Below, one piece after another: positions 23,699 through 36,600 of a stretch of DNA of 64,000 nt; the first letter of the stretch is position 1, and each line of letters begins with the position of its first letter. Origin of the DNA: Pestalotiopsis fici W106-1 (lineage: Eukaryota; Ascomycota; Sordariomycetes; Amphisphaeriales; Sporocadaceae); contig NW_006917096.1 in assembly GCF_000516985.1 (NCBI RefSeq), positions 543,606-607,605 on the forward strand, read 5' to 3'. A model generated the notes under the pieces. That model was not told the origin of the DNA and searched no databases. It worked only from the letters and a program-made list of their open reading frames with translations. A program made the position numbers and the translations under genes.

Positions 23699-26600
23699 AT
23701 GTAGGTACTTCAGGTTTAGGTAGGGGCGGCTTCGATTCGGAATGGACCTGCCAAGTGCCGTTCGAACACGGACTCTACCTATTCTCTAACACACTCTCGG
23801 GCGCGCAATGTGACCTCTCACAAGCTGGCGGTCGGAATGGCAGAGAGAGAGGTATGACCTTGGTTTGCAACGCCTTTGTTATTTGACTGACCGTTCGAGG
23901 TGCACAATCAAGCCACGGAAAGGGAACTTTGACACTGACGGAGCTGCAGAGTTGCAGGCAGGATGGATGGATGGAGGGAGGGATGGAGGGATGAGTTGAG
24001 AGAAAACGGGACGCAGGGAAAGGCCTTGCTTGCAGTGCAGACAGGACCCGAGAGAATGCCCCTTGGAATAACGATAATGGTAGGTATTATGTTCTAGGTA
24101 ATGTACGAGGTATCTACAGAGTATGTATTGATGCATCTCTATCACGTCAAGGTATGAAGCAAATCTAGTTATGCTTGGCCATGTACCTACATAGGTCAAT
24201 GGAGCTCCGGGATAGCGGGTATGTATGCGCGATTCTTGGGTTCGTAGATACATAGCTCGACCCAAATAGAATGTGGTAGGTAAGGTTATGGCCGACCACA
24301 ACACAGGGATTGTCAAGTGCGCAAAGGCAATTAATTATTTCTAATTATGGTGGGGGATCGATAAAGCTACACCGTCCCGGGCGACGATCCCGGCGCAAGG
24401 GGTTTGACAAGAAAGCAGCGAGCTTTTTTCCCCTTCAATCTTCTCCTCTTCGTTTCTCACTATCTGACTCTTCATACTCTGTTTTCTGGGTCTCCCTCTA
24501 CTGAGGTACCTACGTAATTCCATGTGCGGGCGGATGTGTGTTGTGGTCAGATCAGGAGCAGGTCAGGTCTGTGGACTGGACGACGGCCTGGACGTCGTGG
24601 GGGAGGAGACAGCACGAGATCCCTGCCCGTGCCCCACGACCGCGATGATTCGAGCAGCGCAAAAGCACGTCAAAAAAAGACTCTGCCTAAGTTCTTCTGG
24701 AGAACGTCACACCCCATTGACCACCAATCTCTGGTTGGTCAATGTTGAAGATCGGATGCAACTTTGCATTTTCGATCACAATTATGCAGTGAAGTAGACC
24801 CCTGATGACCATATACAGATTGCTTGGCAGAAAATGAAGAAAGAGGAGGAGGGCAGACAAGTAAAAAGATTTGGAAATTGGGGACCCCGATGAAGATGGA
24901 GTGGTTGCAAGGCACCAACCCATGGTTACACGACTTGCAACTTGTCGGCCTCCAGAAGAGAGGTGTGTGCAGCCAAAAAGCAGCGCAACAAGGGTGCCGC
25001 GGTTCAAGGGTAGGGGGAGCTAGGCTTCTTAGACTCGACCGGGGCCCAAGTTCCCCGTCCACAGGGGTGCATGCACAGGCACTGGCGACAGGTACAGGCA
25101 CAGGCACAGGGCACAGGACACACAGATACTACAGGGGACGGTAACAAACTGCTGCAGGGTATCCGATAGTGACTGTACTGCGTAGGGGGACCGGAGAGAG
25201 GCAAGAGAGGGTCTGTGTATCTGTACGATCAATTCTTGCTCCATCATACTACTTGAGTAAATCCACATACCATACAGCAGATAGTGCAGGCTGGGAGCTC
25301 GAGAACTCCCGGGTTTCTCTGCCCATTTTGTGGATTCTTGCTGGCCAGAACGTGACAAGAATGCATTAAATAGCATGCAAGTGATGAGATGCAGAGGCCT
25401 ATGGAGTAATGTGACCCGGCAGCTCATTGTCATTTCCATGTGGCTTCGTATATCCATTTGCATGGGTTCACGAGACCCATCAATTCACCTTTGGTTGTAA
25501 GCACTCGTTCTTGGGCTCTTCGGTCGGTCCTGGGGAAACACGGCTCGGTGTTTGCCAACTTAAATATGTGTATACATGTGTGTATGTTTGGTTCCTATGG
25601 TTGGACCTAGGTAGCCTCGCGAGGCTCGCAACGCTTGGAGATGGTATAGCTATCCAGGAACGTCCAAATCTATAGCTCCATGCATGCGCGTGAACAAAAA
25701 CAAAATACGTTCATGACTCGGTATGCGATTGGCAGTGACCACTTGATATACCTAGGGTTTGGTTGGTAGGTATGTATGCTAGTGAGTATTGTAGGCAATG
25801 CGACTGGGAAAAAAGGTTCATAGTCAAAGTATCAGTTCTGTCCTCGGTGAAATTCTCAAGCTCAAGCTCAAGCTTTCAATATGATTCAAACCCAGTACTC
25901 ACAATACGGCATCATTTTGGGTGTTTGGAAGTCCAGGAGCTGCAGCTCCGGCTGTTTTTAGATCTGTTGATAAATACTTTGTACTCCGATTCCTGTTCCT
26001 GTTGATGTTTCTGTTTCTAGAGTAATCAGCTCGATTGTCGCGCCTTGCACATCTTATCTATGGTCAAGATCAGTCATGTGTTGAATCAATCAAATCAGAT
26101 CACCCAAAAGAGAGGTTCGGAAAGCGTAATTCCATTCTGGTACCAAGTAGCCATACATGAATGTGATAGTAGTCAATTGCATGACACAATGCAAGCTCAT
26201 CTAACGATGACGGGGGCCATGGCGGAGAGTACATAGTAATTACAAGTATTCGCGCAAGTCATAACCATATCAATCGCATCCAGCGGATCCCTTGCTGGAG
26301 TCATATGCCATGTGACTGAAGATCATCAGTTGCGGTCATATTGGTATATCTTTTCGATTGAGCGAAGCTGGTATTGCAAGCCGTGTTCCCGATGTAGTTT
26401 TCTGGGCGCGCACATTGGCTGCAGCTTGTTTTGGGGCTGGGTAATGCAGCCCAAGCTGTGGTTGCGCCGTATTCATCATACATACATTCTCACTGTACAG
26501 CAGTCAGGCAGTTTGTGTAATGCAAAAGCTCGCTTCAATGTTGCATACATGCAAAATTGTCGCCTGAATGAACCGGTCAATTGGTATCCTTGAAAGGAAA

Positions 26601-29269
26601 AAGGTATTCGCGCGCCAGGGCCAGGCCACGAGGTAAGCACTTGTACGCAGGCGGATGCGCGAAAGGATCTTCCCGTCCCTGATCTGTGATTGTCAGCGCG
26701 CTATTAGGGCCTCTTGGTTGAATCGAATCTGCGCATCGAGCAGGGTGCACACAATGGACCCGACTCGAGACCCGGGGTCGGAATTCCAAGGTAGGTATCT
26801 GCGGAATACCTAAGCGCCTTGATGAAAGCAAGTCGACTTGGCCAGCAAGAATCGATGGTGACACGACATATATTTATCAACAATTGAAGATTGACCACAA
26901 CAACGGTTGCAGGGCTTTGGTCAGCCACAATTGGCGAAATCGCGGCAAGCTCCTGCGTAGGCCTGTCGAATAAGGTGGGAATCAATAATTTCGTTAACGA
27001 CTGCCAGCCTCAGACGGTTGTCGTGCATCTGGCGCAATGCGACCCTTCAGTGACATTGCCCGTGTGGAGTGCGTCGGGGTCCTGGAGGCCGGCTGTTGGA
27101 AACAGATACAGGTAGGTAAGGTAGGCAGGTACATACCTAAACGTAGGTAATAAGGCTTCTACGCAGTAATCCCGTGCATCACTACCACCTACTACCGTGT
27201 ACGTGGCGTTCTGAATTCGTGTTGGATGGCCTCACGGCCCTACCTTGCCTGCCGCCCTGAGTGAACCATTCCTTGAGGTCGTATTGGCAGCTCTAAAGAC
27301 TGGTACGCTATACTACCGATGTCACGTCGGCTAATCTTCCGAGGCGGGCTGACAGGAGGTAGTCCTTGACAGCGAATGACAGCGAACGGCACCTCTGCAA
27401 TACCATGGGCGAGATCCATGACCGCGGAGTGAACGAACTCTTTGGGCTTCAACGAATATTTCTGCGGATCTTCATTCGTGCAGTTCAGATGCCTACCAAG
27501 AAGAGCTGCAACTTTCGTCACATAATCAGCGAATCATCGTGGACCCTTCCTGCAAATAGCATCTCAGCGGTTCGTCGCCGCAGCTACACCACAGGCGGCC
27601 AAGCCCGGTCAGTTGTTGTGGGGAGCTTGTTCATATCACCTATCCAGACTCTCATGGGCAATGCGAAGCATCTTTGCCGGGGTTGACTCGGCGCAGATGT
27701 CAAGACATCGCCGTTCATGTCAAGCATTGTAAGATTGGACGTCTAGCAGGGGGTCCCTCTCCTTGTCGCCTACCTGCTTGCCAATCCGCTAAAGCGCAAT
27801 CACATTGACGATTTCCAAAGGCCGCACCTACTTTGTACAGCGAGCTCTTTCCACACTACAAGTTATCTGCACAACGAATCGCGAACACGTGCAACAGACA
27901 GTGCAGTTGTTTTCGCTCGGGAAGACTTCGGTTTGGCGATCACCACACGAAGCTCTCTCATTTCCAATCTCATGGTAGCAAGAGCTAAGTTCCTGAGTAC
28001 ACAGCAGCTAAATGTACGCATCACCTGGTTGCCTTGACAGTCAATAATGCGGTATTGATTACCTCGTCCACTACCAGCAAACATCAGTTGTTCCTGTTCC
28101 AACTACACCGAAGAGGGGAATCCTCTGAGCAAAGAAGAGGTCCACATCTCGATCATCCCGACACTAAATCCACTTTTTGTAACCAGGTGCCAGTGTGCCA
28201 ACCAGGATGGAATTCCCGCCAGACTATACAATCACCAACATATGGCGCTAAAGTGGCGTCCAGTCAAGGTACAAATGCTGGGCGTTATGTTCCCAGCGGG
28301 GCATAAATAGGATTGTGAGCGACTGCACAGTTGCCCGTTGTGGTCATGATAGCACTGATCCATCGTCGGTACCGCAGAAAGCAAGCCAGCAGACGATCAC
28401 GAAACTTGTCTTTCAAGTAGTGGTGGTTTCTACTCACACCGCAGTGCTACAAACTAGCCTTGGGATTCGTCGCAATCGATGAGGCAAATTCTGTAGCTTT
28501 TGCTGCCTCATTCGTGCTGCTACTCACACGCAAAGGATGGAGCTTGGCGGCAACTCCTCTGTCAGAGTCACCGTTCAGAAAGTCCATCATCCCTGGTGAA
28601 GGATCAATTGCCCGATCTCAGGACCGTTACGGAATACTATGTCGGTTCCTGAACCACCCCTGCGCCTCTATCACATGTATGAAATGAGTCTTGCCGCGAA
28701 AATTGCATCCAAGTATCAGAAGGACCATACGTTGATGCTCCCAAAGACGATCCCGTCGAACGGTCCGCACCCATCCGTTGTCCAACTGTGTGGATGATCA
28801 TAATACTGAATGGCTGACCCGAACAGAACCACAGCACAGTACACTCATTGAGCGCCACGAATCTGTTCCGAGTTCCAATAAGACTGCTGCGCCCAGGTAT
28901 GTGACCACAATGCACTTCGTTGAACAATACGATATCGCGTCATGCATGAAGAACATGTTTCCGCTCGACCCTCTTGCAGCCAGTAGTTGACGACGATGAG
29001 CCTCGAGTCTTCGTCACCCAACAGCTGTCGTGACGCGGTCATCTACCGTACCTATTGACCTCCTTGTAAGCTTGCGCAGGTCCGGCTGCGGGATTGCTGC
29101 GCGGCCGCTCATATCGGATCCTGGCCCGAGTCCAGAACCAGCGAACCCAACAGTCTGGTACGGCATACGAAGAGGTGGGAAAAAATTATGATGAAGACTG
29201 GAGCTCTTCATTGTTCTCAGATTTTTATGGTGGATCCTTATTCTCAAACTCTCAACTTGTGACAGCATT

Positions 29270-29408
29270 GATCTCGCTTCGACACCCGTCATTTTGATTT
29301 TGATCTTTGGCGGTCGGCTTGGACTACAAATCCTTGAGAAGATCTCGCTTCGATACCCGCCCGCCATTCTGATCTTGCGATCGACTTTTGGCTCCAAACC
29401 TTGAGAAA
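29270..29408. repeat. Imperfect ~70-bp tandem duplication
   Basis: Unit 1 (29270-29340) and unit 2 (29341-29408) both start GATCTCGCTTCGA and end CCTTGAGAA. They share ACCCG, TTCTGAT/TTTGAT and CGGTCGGCTTGG/CGACTTTTGG segments with small indels between. They lie head to tail with no spacer. Confidence 0.85.
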
Positions 29409-30028
29409 GTCTAATCGGTATCGCACGATGCAAAATCTAGCATAACAACCAGGGGTGTCTCCGCGTCACCAAGTCGTTTGGCGATCGAATATTCGGTCGA
29501 TTTTGTTTTTCCAAGGCCTAAAAAAGCACAGCCACGAAAAGCAGAAGAGAGCTTTCCGCAACAGGGTATATACACAGTCATTGATTGTTTGCTCATCAAT
29601 CTTTCTAGTGGGTAGTTTTAGAATTCCTGGGATATTACTAAGGGTCTTGGAACCTCTGAAAACATATCTGCAGCCGCGTCATTCCATCAGGACCCCGCTG
29701 GCTATTTGCAGTTCCGTCGGCGCTATCAACACCGGATCATCAACTAATTCACCTGACGCCAAACTTAGTTGTTGCGCTTGTCTAAATAGGAGCCATGTGC
29801 TAAAAAGTACCATGGTTCTTTCTTTTCTTTTCTCGGGAAACATGTGTGCACTTCCGCAGGTCTTTTTTTATATTTGGCCACTGGTCCAGACCAAGACTTT
29901 TTTTTTTGGTCAATACCGACCTTAGCAATGGCTGTAAGCCCGTGGTGCGAAGTAATATAGCGGCCGATGGGGGTTCATCCGTCGACCATGGCACAGACAA
30001 TGGGGCTATTTCCCGATGACTGAATGGG

Positions 30029-30057
30029 TGGCTCTAGGCTGGCTCTAGGCTGGCTCT
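30029..30057. repeat. 11-bp tandem repeat (about 2.6 copies)
   Basis: The unit TGGCTCTAGGC is repeated twice exactly and followed by a partial third copy (TGGCTCT). Confidence 0.85.
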
Positions 30058-32210
30058 CAAGATTCCATTGCAGGTAATTTTGCCCACATGATTGATTAAC
30101 TCAAAACATTAGAACTTTGTAACTGTGCATTTAAAGGAGATATGAATACTTATCCATGAAGTACAAAATGCAAATCAGGTTCTAATAATCAAGGCTCTTG
30201 GCAAAGGGGGCGCTCCTCCAAAGCATGTCACTTTTCTTGCATATGCCACTCACTCAATCCCAACTTTCACAACCGGGTGACGCCTGGCATGCTCTTATGA
30301 CCGAAACAGGAACACCAGAGCCATGTATCTATCCCCCGTACTCAGGTGCTAGACTTGAAAAAGACGATGAAGAAAACTTTTTTGGGCATAAACCCATAGC
30401 CAAGCTGTGGCTGGCCTTTCCTACCTCGTATAAGCACCGGGGAAGAAGGGGAGGGACCCTTTTCTTTACCGCCCACACGTCATAGCTTGGATGACTAGGT
30501 AGTTGTAAACTACCGAAGGCAAAAAGCACTCTAGAAGTCCAAACACGATTTTAATAATTAAGAGTTTCCCTTTGTGCTCTTTTGTCTATCAGCACGAGCA
30601 CGAGCGAAACCCACATTTTGCAACATGGGAAAGAGAGGGAGAGCTTGGGCCTCTGGACCCCTAAATTTAGCCTTGGCACAGCTTAGCTAGATCGGCGCCG
30701 GGGTCAACTAGCATCTCGAACAAGATGAAACTATTGAGCTTCCAGTAGCATCACACGGTAGTAGAAGGGGGGGTGCGTGTTGTTGGGTGTGGATTTGTGT
30801 GTATGTGTGTACAATTTTTCTCTCCGAAAAGCTCGAGCTCCCCCATTTTCATGGTTTATTTGGTACACTAGCTGCCCAGGTATATTACACGTGGTATCTA
30901 ATCCGGAATTGCTGTAATTGGGTTGTTGGCGTCGGCAAGCGGTGGAAGTGATCGGATATTACACGTCAAATACGACATCTTGGTACCTACAATGGACGAG
31001 AATGACTGAGCTTTTCTTGTGGCCATTCTGCGGCTTGTAGCAAGTCCGCAGTTGCAAGTAGGCCAATGCTCTGTTTCTTACTTTTCAGCTAGAGCACCGG
31101 AAGGAAGGCTGTGCTTGCATCCGGAGATCTAGTACCAGCGACAAAGGGAAAAGAGACGAGCTTGGATCTAGGATGCCCGGATGTTGGGACCTGCATGGAC
31201 GGTTCTGCTCACTAGCCAACTACCGTAGGAAGTACCTACAGACTGTGGTACATTTTAGGCCCCAAGAAGCACTTGAGCATTTGCCACGGTGCACAAGCCA
31301 GTCAATATCTTCCCCGGGCCTCAGTTTGCGCCCAAATGCCACTGGCGCTGAGGAGCAACACATTGAAGACGACTCCAGAGGAGTTGTGGTGCTTTCTCTC
31401 CTGCATTAGGGGGACGCAGCTTAAGCAGCTTGAAGAGAACTGGCCGACCCGCATCTGCATTAGTGGCTTTCAGGTGTTGGTAACTCTCAGTCTTTTCCAA
31501 TAGCACAACATACACAGGCCGACGGTACAGCACTTGAGTGGTACTGGCACTGGCGCTGGCACTGCTGGCAAGCTGGGGCTCATTGAGGGTGTGATCTTCG
31601 CTGCTAATCGTGACGCTTATTACCAAATCACAACGACTTTCCAACAACGATGCCGTCACTAGGCTGATTATTCGGTGCAATGGGTAGGCGCACGCTACAC
31701 TACAGTCCCGTACGTATGTTACTGATGTTTCTGATCGACCATGGAGAGTTTCAGGCAAGCTCCCGTCTGGTTCGTTTTCCCCCGCCCTCGCCCGCCCCCC
31801 ACGGAAACGGAAATCGACCGCTCTCGCTGCCAAATCACCTGCAAAATTGTGACTGATCTTCTGCTGTTTTGCATTGACGATGACCGCAGTGACGAGACTG
31901 TTGCGATCTGGTCTGCCGAAATGCCGAACCAAAGATGTGGTGCATCTATGTTTCTACTACTTATGCAAAAGAAGGGGTGGAGAGAAAAGATTGCAACATC
32001 GTTTAAACGGAACTTTCGGCAGTGCCTACTCGCAAGAACAACCGGTTCATATGCACGCATTGACACGCACGTTCACGATGGTGTGCGGTTCCTAGGATTC
32101 TGCAAAGCCTATTCAAGAGAAAAAACTCAATTGCCGAGGCTGGCTGGGGTGGGCAAATTTGGCTACTACTATCGCTACTACTAAAAAATAGAGATGCTAC
32201 TGCAGCTTTA

Positions 32211-33604
32211 TTACTGGGGTGCGTATACAAAGGCCAACTGATCAATCTCATCGCCGTCCTGTCCGACAAAGCCCACAATCTGCCACCCGTCGGGGGCCGA
32301 AAAGGTTGCGCAGTCCGACGTCGAGGTACCGGCTGCGAGCGTGTTGCCCGCGCTCGTCGTGGCCTTGATGTAAAAGTTGCGCGTCTCGTTACTCTTTTGG
32401 CCCTGGCACAGCTCGGCGCTCGTCCAGTACTCGCTGCCGCCCAGCGTGAGCGTCGCCGCGGTGCCGCCGGTGCCGCCGTGCGTCAGCGTGGTGCCGTCGG
32501 CCAGCGTCACGCCGACGCTGTCGAGCCGGTCGGCGCCCCGGAAAGTCAGGACCGACGCCTTGGGTCCCGACTTGGCGGCCAGCGTTGGCACGTCGCTGAA
32601 CCAGGTGCCGTGGGGGCCGCCCCAGAAGTTGGACTGGCGCAGCGTCGAGCTCGAGGTCCAGGTAAAGTTGGCCGTGATGGGGTTGTGGTCCGAGAGGATG
32701 CTGCCGTTGGACTGGAGGAACTTGGAGCTCTCGTAGTTGAAGTACGTCGCCTGGAGGCTGAAGAGCGGGCTTCCGCGGTAGAAGATCTTGTCCACTGTCT
32801 CGCAGTAATTGGTCGTGCTCGGGTTGTCACAAAGGCTCTCTTCGGTCGGGATCACGTTGTCACGAATCAGCTCCAACCAAACATCTGTCATACCATTCTG
32901 GTTGCTGTAAATGGTAATGTTGTCGGCGGTGCGAGTGTACCGGCTGTTGGTATCACCAAAGACGAGCACAGCGTTGCCAATGCTCCACGAGTCAATGTAA
33001 TTGGCAACCTGGGCCAGGTTGGAGTTGCGGGCAGTCTCATCCCCGTCTTCGGTGCCGGCGTCGGTGTGCAGGTTGTAGCAGTCTACAAAAACGCCGTCGT
33101 CGATCTGTACCCGCATAAAGGTGAAACCCTTGGGGGTCAGGCAGTCGTTGCTCGAGGCGTCGGAGCACGTGTCCCACTTGACGCGAGTGAAATCGATCCA
33201 ATCATAGTTTGCCAATGTGTTGAGACCAGAGCCGAACGGCACTCCGCCTGAAGTTGCAGTACGGTATTCATGTGTGTCCGTCTCGTAGATATAGGCGTGG
33301 TAGTTGAAGTCCTGCGCGCCACACCCACCTCTCGTTCAGTCTCTGGCTCACTCGTGCTGCTTTCAATTCAGGGAAAGGAATATTTGCCTACCTCCTGAGC
33401 ATGGATCACATCATATCCATACTCGGCAAACTTGGAACCAATGGTTCCGGCGTTGGTCGCCTTGTCTCCGGGGACTTCATTGTTTTGCAGAATCGCGGGC
33501 AGACCTGCCACGTTCATGGCCAAGACATTGAACTCGCCGCTCGTTGCCCCGAGGGCTCGTCCCAGCAGGCCCGCCGAGGCCGTTACGCTAATGAAGCTCT
33601 TCAT
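32211..33604 (-). CDS. Secreted endonuclease/exonuclease/phosphatase-fold enzyme with C-terminal jacalin-like lectin domain (2 exons)
   Basis: Minus-strand exons 33604-33392 and 33311-32211, with an 80-bp intron (GTAGGC...GCGCAG, phase 0), give 437 residues. The N-terminus MKSFISVTASAGLLGRALGA is a signal-peptide candidate. The EEP (DNase I/sphingomyelinase-like) fold keeps all expected catalytic motifs: AMNVAGLP (Asn31), IHAQE (Glu71, at the exon junction), NLHTDAG (His153, Asp155), VFGDTN (Asp191, Asn193) and LSDHNP (Asp279, His280). From about residue 301, WGGPHGTWFSDVP...FRGADRLDSVGV...GWQIVGFVGQDGDEIDQLAFVY is a jacalin-type beta-prism domain, so the enzyme probably binds glycans. Substrate could be a phosphodiester lipid, nucleic acid or inositol phosphate; the sequence does not decide. 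Without the intron join the active-site Glu and the signal peptide would be lost. Confidence 0.92.
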
Positions 33605-36600
33605 GGCAAAGGGATGCGCGATGTTTCAATTCCAGAGATGCGATTAGACACAATTCACACACACAACACGAAAACAAAAAAGACACGATAATGTCGGGGT
33701 GACATTGATTCTTTATATTCTGACCATCCGCCGGGCGCATGGCACACCGTGAGGTCATATCGAGCAGGAAGGCAGTAACCTATGGCCAACTCTCTCTCAT
33801 TAGATTTGATTGCATGTCCCCCTAATCCCATTCAGTGAGGTGACGCCGTGATGTCCAGCTCAAGCCAGCTCTACGATGTAACCCTCGAAGGCGACGGCGC
33901 AACTTGGCCACGGAAAATAGACAGACGATCTTTTGCGGGAAGCGGTAGAAGCGAGAGCATGCTCGACATGATCGTCGCCATTGGCTTGGTAAACTGGGCT
34001 TTCTTTCTGTCTTTAGAAATGGCCCCCCGGCAAGATTAGCGAGGTCGAGTGGGCAGGGCCGGGGGGTGCGAAGCTTTTTTTTTTTTTTTTTTGCTTTGCT
34101 GCCAGGGACAGATTTGGGAATTGTGAGATTGCCTTTGATGGAAAGCGGACACCCGAGACGGCACGTGGGCGATTGGGGCTCCACGACATGCTGAGGAAGA
34201 TCTTCATAGAGATAGATCCCAGACTCGATGCAGACCTGGGTAGGTATATTACAGAGTTCCATTTTGGAGTCGAGACATTTTTCTTCATCAGCTTCACCGT
34301 TTTCTCTAGTGTAGCTTTTCGTTTGCGCAAGAGTCAACAAACTACCCTCTCAACCCACGTGCATCGTGTCGATTCATCAGCGCTCCAAGACAAGATCTCA
34401 CGGGTGTTGCTGGCGAGACTAGTAGTAAAATGACAGACAAGGATGAGAGCAGCAAGCTCATTCCCCGCAATTCCCATCACGGTAGCTAATCCGAACCAAA
34501 TTGTCAGCTGGGTGACTTTTTGCCATGTGCTGAGCAATGCGCAAGCTGAAATTCCAATGTCTTTGTCATGAGCTTCTTTCTACTGGTGGACGGACAAATA
34601 CACGGCCGGATACGACGGACGGACAAGAACCTGGATTTCATTACATATCTGCACGGCTATGCGCTACGCATTCGATCAATTATCAGGTATATACCGTACT
34701 CGCAATCTTCATGTGAAAGCCCGGTGGAGATGGATCCCTCCCCAAAAAAAACCAGTGGCCATCGGGTAACATTTACACCGGCTCACCTCCTCTATACAAT
34801 CACATCACCTGCTTGCTACTACTCTACTGTGCACAACGCATCCAATCACAGAAAAGTCGGTGCAAACAATATAGTATGCCATGCGATAGGGGTTTCACGT
34901 ATAAGTGATGGAAAGGAACCAATCCCACCGTTTCCTCTGCGACGTGTGAGCTGCCATCCTTGCTAGCATGCTAATTATATCAAGGCACTGCAAGAACAAT
35001 TGCTGTCCGTCGATAAGTAATTGTTCACTTTGCAGCGGAAAGCGCACAAAACAAAAACTCTACTAACTGCCTACCTAGGTGATGGGGGGTTTTTTCCCCC
35101 TTCACTATTGATGTTTCGTAGGTTCGCGTGGGAACATCAGACGTTTGATGTTTCAACGTCATATCCCAAACGCCACGTGCGGGTGCACCTCTCTTTCTTC
35201 TTCTTTATCCTATCCGTTATTCCTCATGTTTCCCATCCCTCGGGCCATTTCCCAAAGAGTTTCTTGGAGAACGGCGAAACGGCTTACCGAGCGTATCATT
35301 TTGGTCCCGAGTGCGGCTCGGCTGGGCTTCCTTCTCGAACTTTTTCTCGCGACAGGCAAAGCAACACAAGGGGGGAAAGCATCCAGAAACACCAGGGATT
35401 GCATCTCCGTGGACACCATCAGGAACTGCGAAAGAAGAAGAAAAACAAAGGGAACCATTCGTGGAAGGCTCCTGAAACCGATAGGATCTTCTATTTAGAT
35501 CTTCCCTCGTTTCCTTGGGAGGACCTGTCGGTCTTTTTTGTTTGGGAGAGGTACACACCGACCGACAAAACAAGGATTCACTGACCTTTCAAAGGTAGGC
35601 AGGCAGTGCATCTTCTCTTTCTTGTGGCTGCTGATGCATCGCTGCTATAACTCTTGAGAAGAACCAGGGGGGTCCAAGTCTCTACGATACATGATCTTTA
35701 CTCAAGTCTCATGGCCTGCACACGGTGACTGAGCCAGGCTGTCCCTGTTCAAGTAAAGGGCGAGTGCATGGACTGCAGTGCTCTTGACACTGGTGACAGT
35801 CACACTGGGCATAATTGTGACGAGACGCATCTCGAGCGCCCAGAGTCACGCTTAGTTGATGAATTATGCATTGTTATCTTTTTTTACACAACTAGTCTAT
35901 GTTGAGGTGATATCAAAGTGCCGTGATGAATTCTTTCCATCACAATCATCATGGGATTGTGGATTCGTCCCATGAAATCGTGCACCATCGCATCGAGTGG
36001 CACAGTGCTTCATCACCAGCGGTAGGCAGGCAGCCTCAGATCACTTTTTAGTTGTGAGCATGATGTCAAAAGGTGGTCTTATGAAAAACATTAAGTTTCG
36101 AATGTGTCACTGCAGCCGGGCATGATCACCGCGGATGCGCCGCCTTTTGTTTCCGTCCTCCGGGTTCATGCGGCTCTTACTCTTTTTTTCTTAGGCGAGG
36201 GAGGGTTCGAAATCCTTAGGCTGCTTTGGCTTGTGTTACACACTTGTGCATCCCCGGGAGATCCTCTACTGGGCAAAAGCTTGGAATCGAGTCTTGGTAT
36301 AACCAAGCTTCTCATAGTACTACTGATGGGGGGAGGAGGGTGGGTAGACCATTCACCAAATGGGGCGCCTTATTCGGCTCTCGTCGAGTTGTGTGGAAAG
36401 GAATAGAGGAAACCGTTTGTCACTGTCACTGGTGATCCCGATTCAGTGGTTCGGTGAGGAATTTAGGCGCGCCCACCGTTGTCTGGCGTGGAGAAAAAAA
36501 ACGACGGGCTCAAGACCCGCTCGGCAGTTGATAGGCACGGGTCTCGTTGGTATGGCACAAGAGACATAACGAGAGAGGAGAGAGAGAGAAGAGCAAAAGA

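Larger units (their letters stand above)
22299..24530. other. Upstream region of the Ras-GEF gene, repeat-rich, no gene
   Basis: This probably contains the promoter and a long 5' leader of the minus-strand CDC25 gene. It is dense in GGTAGGTA/GGTAAG strings, GGT and GGAT repeats, and A/G-rich runs. No recognised coding frame. Upstream non-coding exons are possible but cannot be placed. Confidence 0.45.
24531..32210. other. Gene-poor intergenic region of about 7.7 kb
   Basis: Base composition is ordinary (not the AT-rich type), but no frame here shows a recognisable domain, signal peptide or sensible exon chain. The longest frames (for example minus 31321-31932, and 29455-29925) are low-complexity or arbitrary in composition. 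Local repeats at 29270-29408 and 30029-30057 are listed separately. It may contain untranslated or lncRNA transcripts, or old degraded repeats, but nothing can be supported from the sequence alone. Confidence 0.45.

Noticed and set aside
31321..31932. Minus-strand frame of 203 codons
   Set aside because: No domain, no signal peptide or splice partner; includes a Ser-Ala repeat from a GCACTGGC-type simple sequence.
32397..33251. Plus-strand frame of 284 codons opposite the EEP-jacalin gene
   Set aside because: Antisense shadow; the minus strand has intact catalytic motifs and a lectin domain.
36185..36225. GGGTTCGAAATCC string resembling a tRNA T-arm
   Set aside because: Stem pairing is partial, the invariant G53-C61 pair is missing and no matching acceptor stem lies about 70 nt upstream.
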